DNA from: an uncultured Carboxylicivirga sp.
GTDB lineage: Bacteria > Bacteroidota > Bacteroidia > Bacteroidales > Marinilabiliaceae
Assembly: GCA_947491945.1 (NCBI GenBank)
Contig: CANLLN010000013.1
Coordinates: 57,296-121,295 of the forward strand
DNA: 64,000 nucleotides
Direction: 5' to 3'
This document shows positions 18,522 through 25,915 of the stretch, in pieces. The notes under the pieces are model-generated. The model saw nothing but the letters and a program-made list of their open reading frames with translations, was not told the origin of the DNA and did not search any database. Each line of letters starts with the position of its first letter. Positions within the stretch are counted from its first letter, which is position 1. Made by a program: the position numbers and the translations under genes.

Positions 18522-18917
18522 ATGAGTGAACATTTTCTAAAGGTAAAAGAGTATCTTCTTGACCTTGAATATCAAATTGTAAAGGAAGATCCGGCTGAAG
18601 AGTTGTTTGTAATCGAAAAGGAAGAGGAGGGCATCTCTAATCTTGTGATCGACTGCGAAGACTCCATCATCATCATCGAAGGTTTTCTAATTGATCTGGC
18701 GCAAGGATCAGCTGAAATTTACGAGTCATTGTTAAAGAAAAACCGTGAGATAGTGCATGGTGCTTTAGTGCTCGATGAAAGTGGGCGTAAGGTGATTTTC
18801 CGTGATACCTTGCAGCTGGAAACATTAGATATTAATGAGCTGGAGGCTAGTATTAACTCCTTAAAGCTGTTGATGTCGGAATATTCCAATGAATTAATTG
18901 AATTCTCAAAAGCATAA
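18522..18917 (+). CDS. YbjN-like / type III chaperone-fold protein, first gene of the PspA operon
   Basis: A 131-residue acidic protein, no signal or TM segment, with the alternating strand-helix pattern of the YbjN/DUF2170 family (LFVIEKEEEGISNLVIDCEDSIIIIEGF in part). Proteins of this size and type occupy the same position (YjfI) directly before the PspA paralogue YjfJ in enterobacteria. It may act as a chaperone or partner of PspA; this is inference from position. It is nine bases from pspA. Confidence 0.6.
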   Translation: MSEHFLKVKEYLLDLEYQIVKEDPAEELFVIEKEEEGISNLVIDCEDSIIIIEGFLIDLAQGSAEIYESLLKKNREIVHGALVLDESGRKVIFRDTLQLETLDINELEASINSLKLLMSEYSNELIEFSKA

Positions 18918-18926
18918 GAACGTTAT

Positions 18927-19628
18927 ATGGGTATTTTTAAAAGATTATTTAGAGTTGGACAGGCCGAAGCCAATGCGGCCATTGATAAATTGGAAGATCC
19001 GATTAAAATGACGGAACAGGGTATCCGTGATTTGAAAAAGGATCTGGATAAGAGCCTGCAAGCCCTGGCCGAGGTAAAAGCTTTGGCCATACGAAGTAAA
19101 AAAGAGCTGAGCGAGAATAAGTCAAAGGCTGCCAACTATGAGCAGAAAGCGATTCTGCTGATCGGCAAGGCCGAAAAAGGAGAGCTGGAAGTGGCAGAGG
19201 CCGACCGACTGGCTACCGAGGCATTGAGCCGTAAGGAGGAAGCACTGGAAAGTGCTCAGCGTGCTCAGGAAGAAGTAACTCGCTTTGATAATAACATAGC
19301 TGCCCTTGATAAAAATGTGAAGAAGCTGAAGAGCACCATTGCCAGCTACGAGAATGAGCTACGCACACTTAAGGCACGAGCACGTGTTAGCAATGCTACT
19401 CAAAAGATCAATAAGCAGCTGAGCGGCATCGATAGCTCAGGCACCGTATCCATGCTTGAGAAAATGAAGGAGAAGGTGGCCCAGGAGGAAGCTATGGCTG
19501 AAGCCTACGGCGAAATAAGCCTGGAAAGTAGAAGTGTTGATGATGAGATTGATGAGGTGCTATCTGATAAGCAGGTAAAGGCATCAAATTCACTGGAAGC
19601 CCTTAAGGCTAAGTTGAAACAACAATAA
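18927..19628 (+). CDS. PspA/IM30 family envelope-stress protein
   Basis: A 233-residue, almost wholly helical protein. It starts MGIFKRLFRVGQAEANAAIDKLEDP, the amphipathic membrane-binding helix and the conserved DPxKM-like DPIKMTEQGIRDLKKDLDKS, followed by long coiled coils. PspA-type proteins form ESCRT-III-like assemblies that protect or remodel the inner membrane. The next gene begins one base after its stop. The PspF regulator and PspBC are absent, so this follows the YjfJ-type layout and not the classical psp operon. Confidence 0.9.
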   Translation: MGIFKRLFRVGQAEANAAIDKLEDPIKMTEQGIRDLKKDLDKSLQALAEVKALAIRSKKELSENKSKAANYEQKAILLIGKAEKGELEVAEADRLATEALSRKEEALESAQRAQEEVTRFDNNIAALDKNVKKLKSTIASYENELRTLKARARVSNATQKINKQLSGIDSSGTVSMLEKMKEKVAQEEAMAEAYGEISLESRSVDDEIDEVLSDKQVKASNSLEALKAKLKQQ

Positions 19629-19629
19629 G

Positions 19630-20175
19630 ATGGGATTATTAGATTTTTTTAAAAAGAAAGAATCTCATTATGACAGCACCAACATTCGGGTTCAGGACCT
19701 GGATGTTGGTTTTGTATTTGAATACGATCTTTCCACCTGGGTGGTAGAAGCCCTCTTCGAATATGACTGGGGTGATAATTATTTCACCCGCGAGTTTCAG
19801 GTGAGTAATGGTAGTGTAACGCGTTTTCTGGGTCTCGAAGAGGATGATGGCGTGCAACTGTCTATGATGGAGAAGAAGAAAATACGTGCCATCGATACAA
19901 ACTTGCCCGAACATCTGATGGAAAAGCAGGAGCCACCTAAGAGAATATCTTACGCAGGGGTGGATTATTACCTGGAGAATGCAGCCGCAGGCTATTTTCA
20001 TGATGTTGCCAAAGGTGATGTTTGGGAGGAGTTTCGTGCCTGGGATTTTGAAGATGAAGATGGGAAGCACCTCTTGTGCATTGAACAATGGGATGAACAG
20101 GAATTTGAGGCTGCTGTAGGCATCAGCTTGCAGGAATATGAAATAAGTAATATTCTGCCGGGCCAAAGCTACTAA
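19630..20175 (+). CDS. DUF4178 domain protein
   Basis: A 181-residue soluble protein beginning MGLLDFFKKK, with tryptophan-rich strands (DLSTWVVEALFEYDWGDNYFTREF in part, and WEEFRAWDFEDEDGKHLLCIEQWDEQEFEAAVG in part) that repeat a W-x-x-E/D pattern as in DUF4178. It occupies the place of YjfK (DUF2491) in the enterobacterial block, which is of similar character. No enzyme motif is visible. It begins one base after pspA, so tight co-expression is expected. Confidence 0.72.
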   Translation: MGLLDFFKKKESHYDSTNIRVQDLDVGFVFEYDLSTWVVEALFEYDWGDNYFTREFQVSNGSVTRFLGLEEDDGVQLSMMEKKKIRAIDTNLPEHLMEKQEPPKRISYAGVDYYLENAAAGYFHDVAKGDVWEEFRAWDFEDEDGKHLLCIEQWDEQEFEAAVGISLQEYEISNILPGQSY

Positions 20176-20224
20176 AAGAGAGGGCCAGAGAGGCCGTGCA
20201 TTTTGAATTTATAAGTAGGACACC

Positions 20225-21058
20225 ATGAACAACGGAATAGCAAAAATCATTATTATCTTTATTATAGGTTTTTTTGTGCTTAAAACCTGTAACAACCGTT
20301 CTGATAACCGTTCCGACAGGCGGATGCAGGAACGTAGTGTAGCCATGAGCAGCTGGGAAAAGTCGCCGGTTGACGAGCTGATTAAAAAGTACAGTAGTGA
20401 ACAAAATTTCTCCATCATCCTTCAGGATATGGATGCACGCGACAATAAGTATTACCATCAGTATAATGTCTTGGTGGAGCATCCTGATACAGTATTACAC
20501 GAAGAGACAGGGTGGGAAACTGTAAGCGATCAGTTTTTTGCAGCTCATGTTAATAATATGGGTATGGAAATCGTCTCAAAAAAGGATGGTAAAGTATCTA
20601 AACAAGCCAGTCCGGCCGGTTACAACCATTATATTGGTAACGAACGTTACGGCCGCTGGACCGAGCGCAACGGTACTTCCTTCTGGGAGTTCTATGGGCA
20701 ATATGCATTTATGTCGTCCATGTTTAACCTAATGGCTTATCCTGCCCGACGTTCCTATTACGACGATTATTACCGGGGAGGCTATTACGGTTCGCGTCCC
20801 TACTACGGACCATCGGGGCGGGGCGCTGTATATGGCACAAAAAACTATACGGCCTCCGGCACGGGTAAGAACAGCACCTGGGCGTCTAAGCCTTCATCTT
20901 TTAAGCAAAATGTACGCAGTCAGGTAGCACGTTCTTCGCAGGCTGGTTCATCGCGCTCATACTCCTCCGGATCGAGTTACAGTAATCGTAACAGTCGCAG
21001 TTCATCGCGCTACAGCCGCAGTTCATCACGCAGCCGCAGTGGTGGTTTTGGAAAATAA
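20225..21058 (+). CDS. Membrane-anchored protein with Ser/Arg/Gly-rich C-terminal tail
   Basis: A 277-residue protein of unknown family. Residues 5-20 are a hydrophobic anchor (IAKIIIIFIIGFFVLK) followed by an Asn/Arg/Asp stretch. The middle (about 40-170) looks folded, with several Trp/Tyr. From about residue 175 it is low complexity: Tyr/Gly/Arg-rich, then strongly Ser/Arg-rich, ending RSRSGGFGK. In the parallel enterobacterial block YjfM (DUF1190) likewise has a membrane anchor and a Ser/Gly-rich tail, so this may be its functional counterpart. The basic tail could bind anionic lipid or nucleic acid. Confidence 0.6.
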   Translation: MNNGIAKIIIIFIIGFFVLKTCNNRSDNRSDRRMQERSVAMSSWEKSPVDELIKKYSSEQNFSIILQDMDARDNKYYHQYNVLVEHPDTVLHEETGWETVSDQFFAAHVNNMGMEIVSKKDGKVSKQASPAGYNHYIGNERYGRWTERNGTSFWEFYGQYAFMSSMFNLMAYPARRSYYDDYYRGGYYGSRPYYGPSGRGAVYGTKNYTASGTGKNSTWASKPSSFKQNVRSQVARSSQAGSSRSYSSGSSYSNRNSRSSSRYSRSSSRSRSGGFGK

Positions 21059-21081
21059 TAAGCTCAGTAAAAGGAATAAAT

Positions 21082-21951
21082 ATGACATTATCAGATATTT
21101 CAACAATCTTATACGATGCCATCGTTTACATTACTGTTGGCTTCGTTATTTTTTATCTTGGCAAAGTAAGCTACCAATTGTTGCATCGCAGTTTTAATGT
21201 GAAGGAAGAGTTGGTGGAGAAAGATAACCTTGCTTTTTCATTTGCCCATGTAGGCTATTTTATTGGGCTGCTGGCCGCCATTGGTAGCGCCATCGTAGGT
21301 CCTTCGCGTGGTCTTCTACTCGATGTGCAGGATATTCTTATCTACGGACTGCTGGCCATCGTGCTGCTCAATATTTCAATATGGCTTACCGATAAGGTGT
21401 TGCTGCGTCGCTTTAGTGTTAAAAAAGAGATTATCGACGACCAGAATGTGGGCACCGGCGTAATTGAGGGTGCTGTGGCCATCGCCTCCGGACTCATTAT
21501 CTTTGGGGCAGTAACCGGTGAGAGTGGCAACCTGCTACAGGGCCTTAGTTCTGCCGTGGTATTTTGGCTGGCCGGTCAAGGGGCTTTGTTTATTGCAGGA
21601 GTTGTGTATCAGTTCATCACCAGCTACGATGTACACGATCACATCGAAAAGGATAATGTGGCAGTTGGTGTTGGCTTTGCCGGTGCTTTAATCGCCATTG
21701 CCAACCTGATCAGACACGCCCTGATGGGAGATCTGGAAAGCTGGGGTGCTACTTTTGCAGAGGCAGGTTTTGAGCTGGCGCTGGGCATCATACTGTTGCC
21801 CGTTATGCGCTTTTTAACCGATAAGATACTACTACCTGGTCAGCGCCTGACGGATGAGATAATTAATCAGGAGCGGCCCAATGTGGGAGCGGCCATCATC
21901 GAAGCATTTGCCTATATTGGTGGTTCGGTGTTGATCACCTGGTGTTTGTAG
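21082..21951 (+). CDS. DUF350 (YjfL-type) membrane protein with duplicated domain
   Basis: A 289-residue polytopic membrane protein. Two DUF350 units are visible: EKDNLAFSFAHVGYFIGLLA (near residue 50) is repeated as EKDNVAVGVGFAGALIAIAN (near 193), and DQNVGTGVIEGAVAIASG (near 122) as ERPNVGAAIIEAFAYIGG (near 270). Each unit has about four TM helices. YjfL homologues sit beside PspA paralogues in many bacteria; their function is not established, but a role in membrane stress is inferred from context. An imperfect hairpin separates it from the polyamine genes. Confidence 0.85.
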   Translation: MTLSDISTILYDAIVYITVGFVIFYLGKVSYQLLHRSFNVKEELVEKDNLAFSFAHVGYFIGLLAAIGSAIVGPSRGLLLDVQDILIYGLLAIVLLNISIWLTDKVLLRRFSVKKEIIDDQNVGTGVIEGAVAIASGLIIFGAVTGESGNLLQGLSSAVVFWLAGQGALFIAGVVYQFITSYDVHDHIEKDNVAVGVGFAGALIAIANLIRHALMGDLESWGATFAEAGFELALGIILLPVMRFLTDKILLPGQRLTDEIINQERPNVGAAIIEAFAYIGGSVLITWCL

Positions 21952-21965
21952 CATTAAATTTTTAA

Positions 21966-22005
21966 GAGGGCATTTCAAAGGTAAATTGACTTTTGAAATG
22001 GCCTC
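21966..22005 (+). other. Inverted repeat between the PspA block and the polyamine block
   Basis: GAGG-G-CATTTCAAA (from 21966) pairs with TTTGAAATG-G-CCTC (to 22005), 13 pairs with one internal mismatch, followed by ATTTTATT. It resembles a weak terminator or an RNA-processing hairpin that could set different expression levels for the two halves of the locus. Confidence 0.5.
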
Positions 22006-22033
22006 ATTTTATTGAGTACCTGACGTATTGTTC

Positions 22034-23587
22034 ATGATACATATAACGAACAAGCACTCGGCCATCTTAAAAGCCGCCATTTTTGCCACCGGCTTTAGTG
22101 GTATTGTGGCCGAGTATCTTCTATCTACCCTGGCAACTTATTTTTTGGGCGATTCCATTTTTCAATGGGCCATGATTGTAAGCACCATGCTTTTTACCAT
22201 GGGACTGGGCAGTCGCATCAGTAAGATGTTTCAAAAGCATTTGATTGAGAAATTTCTGATGCTGGAATTTGCCTTGTCTCTTATGGTTTCTTTCTCGCCT
22301 TTGATTGTATATATCGCCTCGGCTTATACAGCTTCGGTGGGCATCCTCATTTATGGATTCTGTATGGCCATTGGTACCCTTATCGGTATGGAAATTCCAC
22401 TGGTGATGCGTATCAATGATGGTTACGAGGAATTGCGCGTGAATATTTCCAATGTGCTTGAGAAGGATTATTACGGCAGTCTGCTGGGAGGTGTTTTCTT
22501 CGCTTTCATTGGGCTTCCTATTATGGGACTAACCTATACGCCCTTCCTTTTGGGGCTGATTAATTTTGGGGTCGCCATCGGGGTTTACTATTTCCTGCGT
22601 CAACGCATTGCGCCGGCACAGAAAATGTGGTTGAAAACAGCCGTTATCATCCTGCTGCTTGGCATACCGGCCGGAGCTTATTGGGCGGATCCCATTATTC
22701 AGTATGGCGAACAGCAAAAATACAAAGACAAGGTGATATATGCCGAGCAGACCAGGTATCAGCGCATTGTCATCACACAGTGGAAGGATCATTTCTGGCT
22801 GTACCTCAATGGCAATCAGCAGTTGTGTACCATGGATGAACTGATGTATCATGAGCCTTTGGTGCATCCGGCCATGAGCCTGCATCCTAATCCCGAGAAG
22901 ATATTGATATTAGGTGGTGGTGATGGCTGTGCGCTTCGTGAAGTGCTTAAATATGATGCGGTGAAAACAGTGAAACTCGTAGACCTGGATCCGGCTATGA
23001 CCAATCTGGGTTTGGAGCATCCGCTTTTGTTGGACTTAAACAAGGGATCGATGAAGGATCCAAAGGTGGAGGTTATTAATGCCGACGGTTTTAACTATTT
23101 GGCTGATGCCACGGAATTTTTTGATGTCATAATCATTGATTTGCCCGATCCGCGCAGTGTGGAGTTGGGTCGTCTTTATTCAAGCGAATTTTATCAGATC
23201 TGCTATAAGCACTTGCGTCAGGAGGGGGTTATTGTAACGCAGGCCGGTAGTCCCTATTTTGCTACGCGAGCCTTTAACTGTGTTGTGAAAACCATGGAAG
23301 ACGCTGGTTTTAATACGGTACCTATGCACAATCAGGTGATTACCCTGGGTGAGTGGGGCTGGTCGCTGGGGATTAAATCAACACGTGAGTTGGACTTGAA
23401 GAAGCACCTTCAAAAGCTGCACTTCGATGGCATTAATACACAGTGGCTGAACAACGATGCCATGCAGCTGATCACCTCTTTTGGCAAGGCTATTTATCCG
23501 GGCATAGATGACTCGGTACGGGTGAACCGCATTCATGATCCTGTGCTTTATAAGTATTATTTAAAAGGTAACTGGGACCTGTATTAA
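22034..23587 (+). CDS. Polyamine aminopropyltransferase with N-terminal membrane domain
   Basis: A 517-residue fusion: about seven TM helices (residues 10-215) and a cytoplasmic spermidine-synthase-like domain (about 225-517). The latter has the dcSAM-binding ILGGGDGCALREVLKYDAVKTVKLVDLDP (in part, near residue 292) and IIDLPDPRSVELGRLYSSEFY in the position of the catalytic Asp loop. It should transfer aminopropyl groups from decarboxylated AdoMet to an amine; the amine is not known. The AdoMet decarboxylase that would supply the donor is the next gene. I use ATG 22034; a TTG two codons upstream is less likely. Confidence 0.85.
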   Translation: MIHITNKHSAILKAAIFATGFSGIVAEYLLSTLATYFLGDSIFQWAMIVSTMLFTMGLGSRISKMFQKHLIEKFLMLEFALSLMVSFSPLIVYIASAYTASVGILIYGFCMAIGTLIGMEIPLVMRINDGYEELRVNISNVLEKDYYGSLLGGVFFAFIGLPIMGLTYTPFLLGLINFGVAIGVYYFLRQRIAPAQKMWLKTAVIILLLGIPAGAYWADPIIQYGEQQKYKDKVIYAEQTRYQRIVITQWKDHFWLYLNGNQQLCTMDELMYHEPLVHPAMSLHPNPEKILILGGGDGCALREVLKYDAVKTVKLVDLDPAMTNLGLEHPLLLDLNKGSMKDPKVEVINADGFNYLADATEFFDVIIIDLPDPRSVELGRLYSSEFYQICYKHLRQEGVIVTQAGSPYFATRAFNCVVKTMEDAGFNTVPMHNQVITLGEWGWSLGIKSTRELDLKKHLQKLHFDGINTQWLNNDAMQLITSFGKAIYPGIDDSVRVNRIHDPVLYKYYLKGNWDLY

Positions 23588-23596
23588 AATAATTAG

Positions 23597-23941
23597 ATGG
23601 AACTACAAGCTAAGCAATTATCGCCACAGATATTCAGTTTAAAGGGCTGGATTGAGCTCGTTGATCCCGCGGGTCTGCAACCCCTTTTCAATGAGCTTCT
23701 GGATCAGGCCGAATTTTTAATATTGAACTATAACGAACATCACTTTCCGTTGAAAGGATTTACGGCCTTTTGGCTGCTGGCCGAATCACATTTGGCCCTC
23801 CATACTTTTGCCGATAGTGGTTGGTGTTACATTGAGTTAAGCAGCTGCAATAAAGAGAAGACATCCTTATTTTATGAAGGATGTAATCAACTCGATTATC
23901 GGATTAAATGGGAGAAGGACATGGAGTGTTATCGTATTTAA
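23597..23941 (+). CDS. S-adenosylmethionine decarboxylase proenzyme (SpeD-like)
   Basis: A 114-residue protein with the class Ib AdoMetDC core. AESHLALHTFAD contains Ser64, the self-cleavage residue that becomes the pyruvoyl group, and His69; Cys84 lies in LSSC. The spacings (+5 and +20 from the serine) are those I know for the Thermotoga enzyme (Ser63, His68, Cys83). It yields decarboxylated AdoMet for the upstream aminopropyltransferase, nine bases away. The upstream His-rich segment is EHHFPLKGFTAF in place of the usual GxHxxxxxF. The 3' end is followed closely by the channel gene. Confidence 0.85.
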   Translation: MELQAKQLSPQIFSLKGWIELVDPAGLQPLFNELLDQAEFLILNYNEHHFPLKGFTAFWLLAESHLALHTFADSGWCYIELSSCNKEKTSLFYEGCNQLDYRIKWEKDMECYRI

Positions 23942-23952
23942 AGCATCATAGC

Positions 23953-24978
23953 ATGAAAAATAAATATGGCTTATTTGTTGGCGGAGCAGTGTATCTGCTG
24001 CTCATCTACCTTATTTCGATAGTTGAAAGAGGTAGTGCTGGTGCCAATATTAAATCGTTGAGCGATGCCCTTTGGTATGCTATTGTGACGCTTACCACTG
24101 TGGGGTATGGCGATTTTTATCCGGTAACGCCGGCCGGTAAGCTTATTGGTCTTTTTATTATCCTGGGCAGCCTTGGGCTCATCGGCTATTTTATTGGAGA
24201 ATTAACCCGCAGAATCAATTTGTATATGGAAAAGAAGAAAAATGGATTTTTTGGTACCGATTTCGAGGATCATTACATCATTATCGGGTGGAACGAATTT
24301 GGACGCCAGGTCGCCGATCAGATTTTTCCAGCAGGGCATAAGGTGGCCTTTATCACCAATTCGAAGAATAATTTGGCACTTATTAACGACCTATATGGAA
24401 GCAAAAATGCCTTTGCCATGTTTGCCGATTACCATAATAAACAAGCACTGGATAAGGTAAATATTCATCGCTGCAAGGCTGTGTTCGTTAATTTTAAAGA
24501 CGATACACAAACCTTGGTATTCGTACTTAACCTGAAACGCTTGTACCCCGATATTAACATCATTGTGAATTGCAGCACGCCTGACTTGAAGGAAACACTT
24601 ATTAACACCGGGGTTAAGCATGTTATTTCACACAGTGAGGTGGCTTCAAAGATGGTGGCCTCCTATTTGTTTGAGCCACATGTAGCCGAGTACACCGATG
24701 ATCTCATAACCACCAGTATTGATCCAGACGATCAGGATATTCAGCAGTTTAAAGTTACCCGGGATAATCCCTATCTGGGTATGACCTATTTCGATGCTTT
24801 TGTAAAGATGAAGAAAGAGCTGAATGGCATTCTTATTGGCCTGGTGAGCGGTGATGAGGTGTTGAAAAACCCTGCAGACAATCATGTGATTGCGGAAGGC
24901 GACTACCTGATCGTCATATCATGTGGTGATAATAAGCATCAGATTGAAACTGTGTTCGGCGTTCGTGAGGGGGCTTAG
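23953..24978 (+). CDS. Two-TM potassium channel with RCK/TrkA-N domain
   Basis: A 341-residue MthK-like channel. TM1 (about residues 6-24), pore helix, selectivity filter TVGYGD (49-54), TM2 (about 62-80), then a cytoplasmic RCK domain beginning DHYIIIGWNEFGRQVADQI (Rossmann GxGxxG variant) and a C-terminal TrkA-C-like lobe from about residue 245. It would pass K+ under ligand control. I choose ATG 23953, 11 bases after speD, over an upstream ATG inside speD. The gene ends four bases from the convergent ruvC. Polyamines are known blockers of many K+ channels, which makes the linkage with speED suggestive. Confidence 0.9.
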   Translation: MKNKYGLFVGGAVYLLLIYLISIVERGSAGANIKSLSDALWYAIVTLTTVGYGDFYPVTPAGKLIGLFIILGSLGLIGYFIGELTRRINLYMEKKKNGFFGTDFEDHYIIIGWNEFGRQVADQIFPAGHKVAFITNSKNNLALINDLYGSKNAFAMFADYHNKQALDKVNIHRCKAVFVNFKDDTQTLVFVLNLKRLYPDINIIVNCSTPDLKETLINTGVKHVISHSEVASKMVASYLFEPHVAEYTDDLITTSIDPDDQDIQQFKVTRDNPYLGMTYFDAFVKMKKELNGILIGLVSGDEVLKNPADNHVIAEGDYLIVISCGDNKHQIETVFGVREGA

Positions 24979-24982
24979 AAAG

Positions 24983-25537
24983 CTATTTTTTTACCCTGCC
25001 CGGGTTTTGGCTGATAAATGCTTTCCAGCTGCTGCTGCCTGAGCTGCTGCTGATGCGTTGATTTTGCAAGAAATGGCAATAGGCGGCTGCCAATCCGTCG
25101 GTGGCATCCAGGTATTTGGGTATCTCCTTTAAGTGAAGCATATTTTGCAGCAGCAGTGCCACCTGCTCCTTGGAGGCGCGTCCGTTACCCGTTATGGCCT
25201 GCTTAATGCGAAGCGGGGCATATTCAAAAATGGGTACCGAGCGCGATAGGGCAGCTGCCATGGCAACGCCCTGTGCACGCCCCAACTTCAGCATCGACTG
25301 TACGTTTTTGCCGTAAAAGGGGGCTTCGATAGCCAGCTCATCGGGATGATAGGTATCTACCAGTTGAACAACGCGCTCAAATATCTTCTTTAGTTTCAGG
25401 TAATGATCGTTGTATTTATGCAGCTCAAGTACGCCCATGCTCAGCATCTCAGCTTTGTTACCTACCGTTTTGATGATGCCATAGCCCATGACTGTGGTTC
25501 CCGGGTCAATGCCCAATATAATACGTTCCTTAGCCAA
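24983..25537 (-). CDS. ruvC: Crossover junction endodeoxyribonuclease RuvC
   Basis: Resolves Holliday junctions together with RuvAB. The 184-residue product keeps the catalytic acids: Asp11 in [13 protein letters not shown], Glu at about 70 in IEAPFYGKN, and the pair in [15 protein letters not shown] near residue 145. Length is close to the usual 170-180. Its start overlaps the end of the DUF4286 gene by eight bases on the same strand. It converges with the K+ channel gene. Confidence 0.96.
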   Translation of the reverse strand: MAKERIILGIDPGTTVMGYGIIKTVGNKAEMLSMGVLELHKYNDHYLKLKKIFERVVQLVDTYHPDELAIEAPFYGKNVQSMLKLGRAQGVAMAAALSRSVPIFEYAPLRIKQAITGNGRASKEQVALLLQNMLHLKEIPKYLDATDGLAAAYCHFLQNQRISSSSGSSSWKAFISQNPGRVKK

Positions 25538-25838
25538 TCTTTACCTCATTAAGAATGGAGCTGAAGGTAAGGCATTTATCGCCAAACTCAGCCTTTATGT
25601 TATTGATTAGTATGGCGTTGTATTTATTGATAGTATCCAGGTCTGCCGGTTTGTTCACCTGCATCTGGCACGAATAATTGGTGTTGCCTTCTTCTACTAC
25701 AGCCATTACTTCATATAGCTCAACCCGTATGTCTTTAACCAAATCTTGCATGGTGGGTATGTAGTTGCGGCTCATCCACTGTTTCCACTCATTAATCAGG
25801 CTATCACTGATCATAAAAGTGGTATTAAATATGTACAT
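25530..25838 (-). CDS. DUF4286 family protein
   Basis: A 102-residue soluble protein of the DUF4286 family, small ferredoxin-like-fold proteins common next to ruvC in Bacteroidota. It starts [21 protein letters not shown] and has an [13 protein letters not shown] strand in the middle. Function is unknown. Its last codons overlap ruvC by eight bases, so translation is probably coupled. Confidence 0.8.
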   Translation of the reverse strand: MYIFNTTFMISDSLINEWKQWMSRNYIPTMQDLVKDIRVELYEVMAVVEEGNTNYSCQMQVNKPADLDTINKYNAILINNIKAEFGDKCLTFSSILNEVKIG

Positions 25839-25857
25839 AATTAAATCGTTTGTACGT

Positions 25858-25865
25858 CAAAAATA
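25858..25865 (-). promoter_or_regulatory. -7 element for the DUF4286-ruvC unit
   Basis: TATTTTTG on the minus strand, 20 bases upstream of the DUF4286 start. No good -33 box seen. Confidence 0.4.
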
Positions 25866-25870
25866 GGCAG

Positions 25871-25902
25871 AAGGCAGAAGTTGTTAAAAATACTTCTGCC
25901 TT
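25871..25902 (-). terminator. Hairpin downstream of serS
   Basis: AAGGCAGAAG (25871-25880) and CTTCTGCCTT (25893-25902) form a perfect ten-pair stem just after serS. The minus-strand T run is a few bases away, so termination may be imperfect. A direct repeat GGCAGAAGGCAGAAG overlaps it. Confidence 0.6.
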
Positions 25903-25915
25903 ATATCTTTTTTGA

